Positions 4,731 to 5,260 of a DNA stretch of 5,260 bases are shown piece by piece. The notes under the pieces are model-generated. The model saw only the letters and a list, made by a program, of their open reading frames with translations. It ran no database searches and was not told the origin of the DNA. Position numbers and translations under genes: made by a program. Location of the stretch: assembly GCA_027482985.1 (NCBI GenBank), contig JAIXVO010000656.1, positions 1-5,260 of the forward strand, read 5' to 3'. The stretch's first letter is position 1, and every line of letters begins with the position of its first letter. Origin of the DNA: Cyanobacteriota bacterium (GTDB lineage Bacteria > Cyanobacteriota > Cyanobacteriia > Leptolyngbyales > Leptolyngbyaceae).

Positions 4731-4762
4731 AAGCCTGACTTCTGACTTCTGACTTCAGGCTT
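4731..4762 (+). repeat. Triple TGACTTC heptamer inside an 8-bp inverted repeat
   Basis: TGACTTC is repeated three times without a gap (4736-4756). The array is enclosed by AAGCCTGA (4731-4738) and TCAGGCTT (4755-4762), perfect complements. Heptamer tandem arrays are a known class of cyanobacterial short tandemly repeated repetitive sequences, whose copy number changes by slippage. The closed inverted repeat around it could make a hairpin with the heptamers in the loop. Confidence 0.7.
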
Positions 4763-4793
4763 TGATCGGGGCCTGTTCGCTGGCCGTCAACGG

Positions 4794-4809
4794 GCGATCG
4801 ATCGATCGC
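4794..4809. repeat. 16-bp perfect palindrome of overlapping CGATCG units
   Basis: GCGATCGATCGATCGC reads the same on both strands and contains three overlapping CGATCG hexamers, i.e. an expanded form of the HIP1 octamer GCGATCGC that is frequent in cyanobacterial genomes. It includes three GATC sites four bases apart, which would be a dense target for Dam-like methylation. A regulatory role is not shown. Confidence 0.6.
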
Positions 4810-4909
4810 TTGAAATTCGTAGTATTGGTATTCACTCGTCCGCTGACAAGTTGATCGTGGATTTAACCAACACCACCGCAGTTCGGGGTTTTGCAGCGGC
4901 GACTTGACA

Positions 4910-5242
4910 CTATATCAACACTAATATACTTTCTGATTCCCGATCGCTAAACTGAATAATGATGTCAAAGTTGGCTCTCAACATCTGCACAATTTTTGAC
5001 GTTGAACAATTACCAACCTGGAGATAAATAAACTTGGGTGGATGACCATACAGCAAACTCCGCTGATGAAAGTCCGCATCTTTGGAGACAATCACAAAAT
5101 TATTTGCTTTGGCGTACTCCCAGATGATGCCATCATCAGTACTGGTCAGTGCCAAAGTTTTGACATGATCAGAATGAGGATAAAGATCGATAATCCGACC
5201 AATAATTCGGTCTGAAAGATTCTCATCCAACAGCAATTTCAC
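4910..5242 (-). CDS. DUF5615 PIN-like putative toxin nuclease
   Basis: A 110-residue protein with the DUF5615/Mut7-C-like PIN pattern. MKLLLDENLS opens the protein with D6, then TDDGIIWEYAKANNFVIVSKDADF (35-58) supplies D36/D37 and the acidic D55 and D57 expected around the metal site, and a FIYLQVGNCS strand (71-80) follows. Relatives are predicted metal-dependent ribonucleases and commonly pair with a DUF433-type antitoxin gene lying immediately upstream. The start is GTG at 5242, fixed by the family's KLLLDENL opening. Upstream of it, in another frame, LFVVSL and a TGA overlap the GTG by the GTGA arrangement, so the partner may end there and lie beyond the right edge; only 22 bases of it would be visible. 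Length is normal and no break is seen. Activity is inferred from the family. Confidence 0.85.
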   Translation of the reverse strand: MKLLLDENLSDRIIGRIIDLYPHSDHVKTLALTSTDDGIIWEYAKANNFVIVSKDADFHQRSLLYGHPPKFIYLQVGNCSTSKIVQMLRANFDIIIQFSDRESESILVLI

Positions 5243-5260
5243 AGCGATACCACAAATAAC

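Larger units (their letters stand above)
4596..4909. other. Repeat-rich 314-base spacer upstream of the S1 gene
   Basis: No convincing gene lies here. From left to right it holds a small hairpin in the S1 leader (AGACT-AATA-AGTCT, 4605-4618), a G-run cluster (4648-4673), a 10-bp palindrome TGAGCGCTCA (4716-4725), a TGACTTC triplet repeat inside an inverted repeat (4731-4762) and a 16-bp palindrome of overlapping CGATCG units (4794-4809). The S1 promoter must lie in the left part, but I see no clear -35/-10 pair on the minus strand. An open plus frame without an ATG (4746-4907) looks mildly coding-like but is unrecognised. Such mixed repeats are typical of filamentous cyanobacterial intergenic DNA. 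Confidence 0.6.

Noticed and set aside
4746..4907. Open plus frame in the S1 upstream spacer (reads ...RSLEIRSIGIHSSADKLIVD...)
   Set aside because: It looks faintly protein-like, but it has no ATG, starts in the heptamer array and matches nothing I know. At most it is a gene fragment, so it is only noted in the spacer entry.

Overview
The window most likely comes from a cyanobacterial chromosome. Three things point there: six full copies of the octamer GCGATCGC (HIP1) between 2088 and 4155, a three-domain ribosomal protein S1 of the cyanobacterial Rps1b type, and short tandem heptamers and G/C-run repeats between genes. There are no rRNA, tRNA or CRISPR features.

Left part (1-1110). The window opens inside a plus-strand gene whose 3' end is split over two frames at a run of seven T (126-132). 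It is followed by a two-gene toxin-antitoxin operon (414-1000): a small helical, acidic antitoxin and a PemK/MazF-type toxin. Just after the toxin lies a short stretch resembling one half of an integron-type recombination site (1047-1080). Middle (1111-2070): a 960-bp IS982-family insertion sequence with 16-bp imperfect terminal inverted repeats and an apparently intact transposase. No target duplication is visible, and the right end stops two bases from the stop codon of a single-domain response regulator (2073-2453, minus).

Right part (2454-5260). A plus-strand ribbon-helix-helix-like antitoxin (2699-2959) has no toxin behind it, only a Shine-Dalgarno sequence and an ATG that run straight into the 3' end of an opposing mazEF operon (2992-3593, minus). 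Next come an S1 protein gene (3693-4595, minus), a repeat-rich spacer (4596-4909) and a DUF5615 PIN-like putative toxin (4910-5242, minus, GTG start) whose expected partner would lie beyond the right edge.

Taken together this looks like a toxin-antitoxin-rich accessory patch around one housekeeping-type gene (S1), reshaped by an IS and probably by toxin-antitoxin module turnover. The features most worth a second look are the MazE antitoxin, which has a single Lys and no Arg in 79 residues and has lost the basic DNA-contact positions of its family, the orphan antitoxin with what looks like the start of a lost toxin, and the half recombination site cut off by the IS. I did not find a clear, wholly new multi-gene system; the novelty is in how known parts are modified and arranged.
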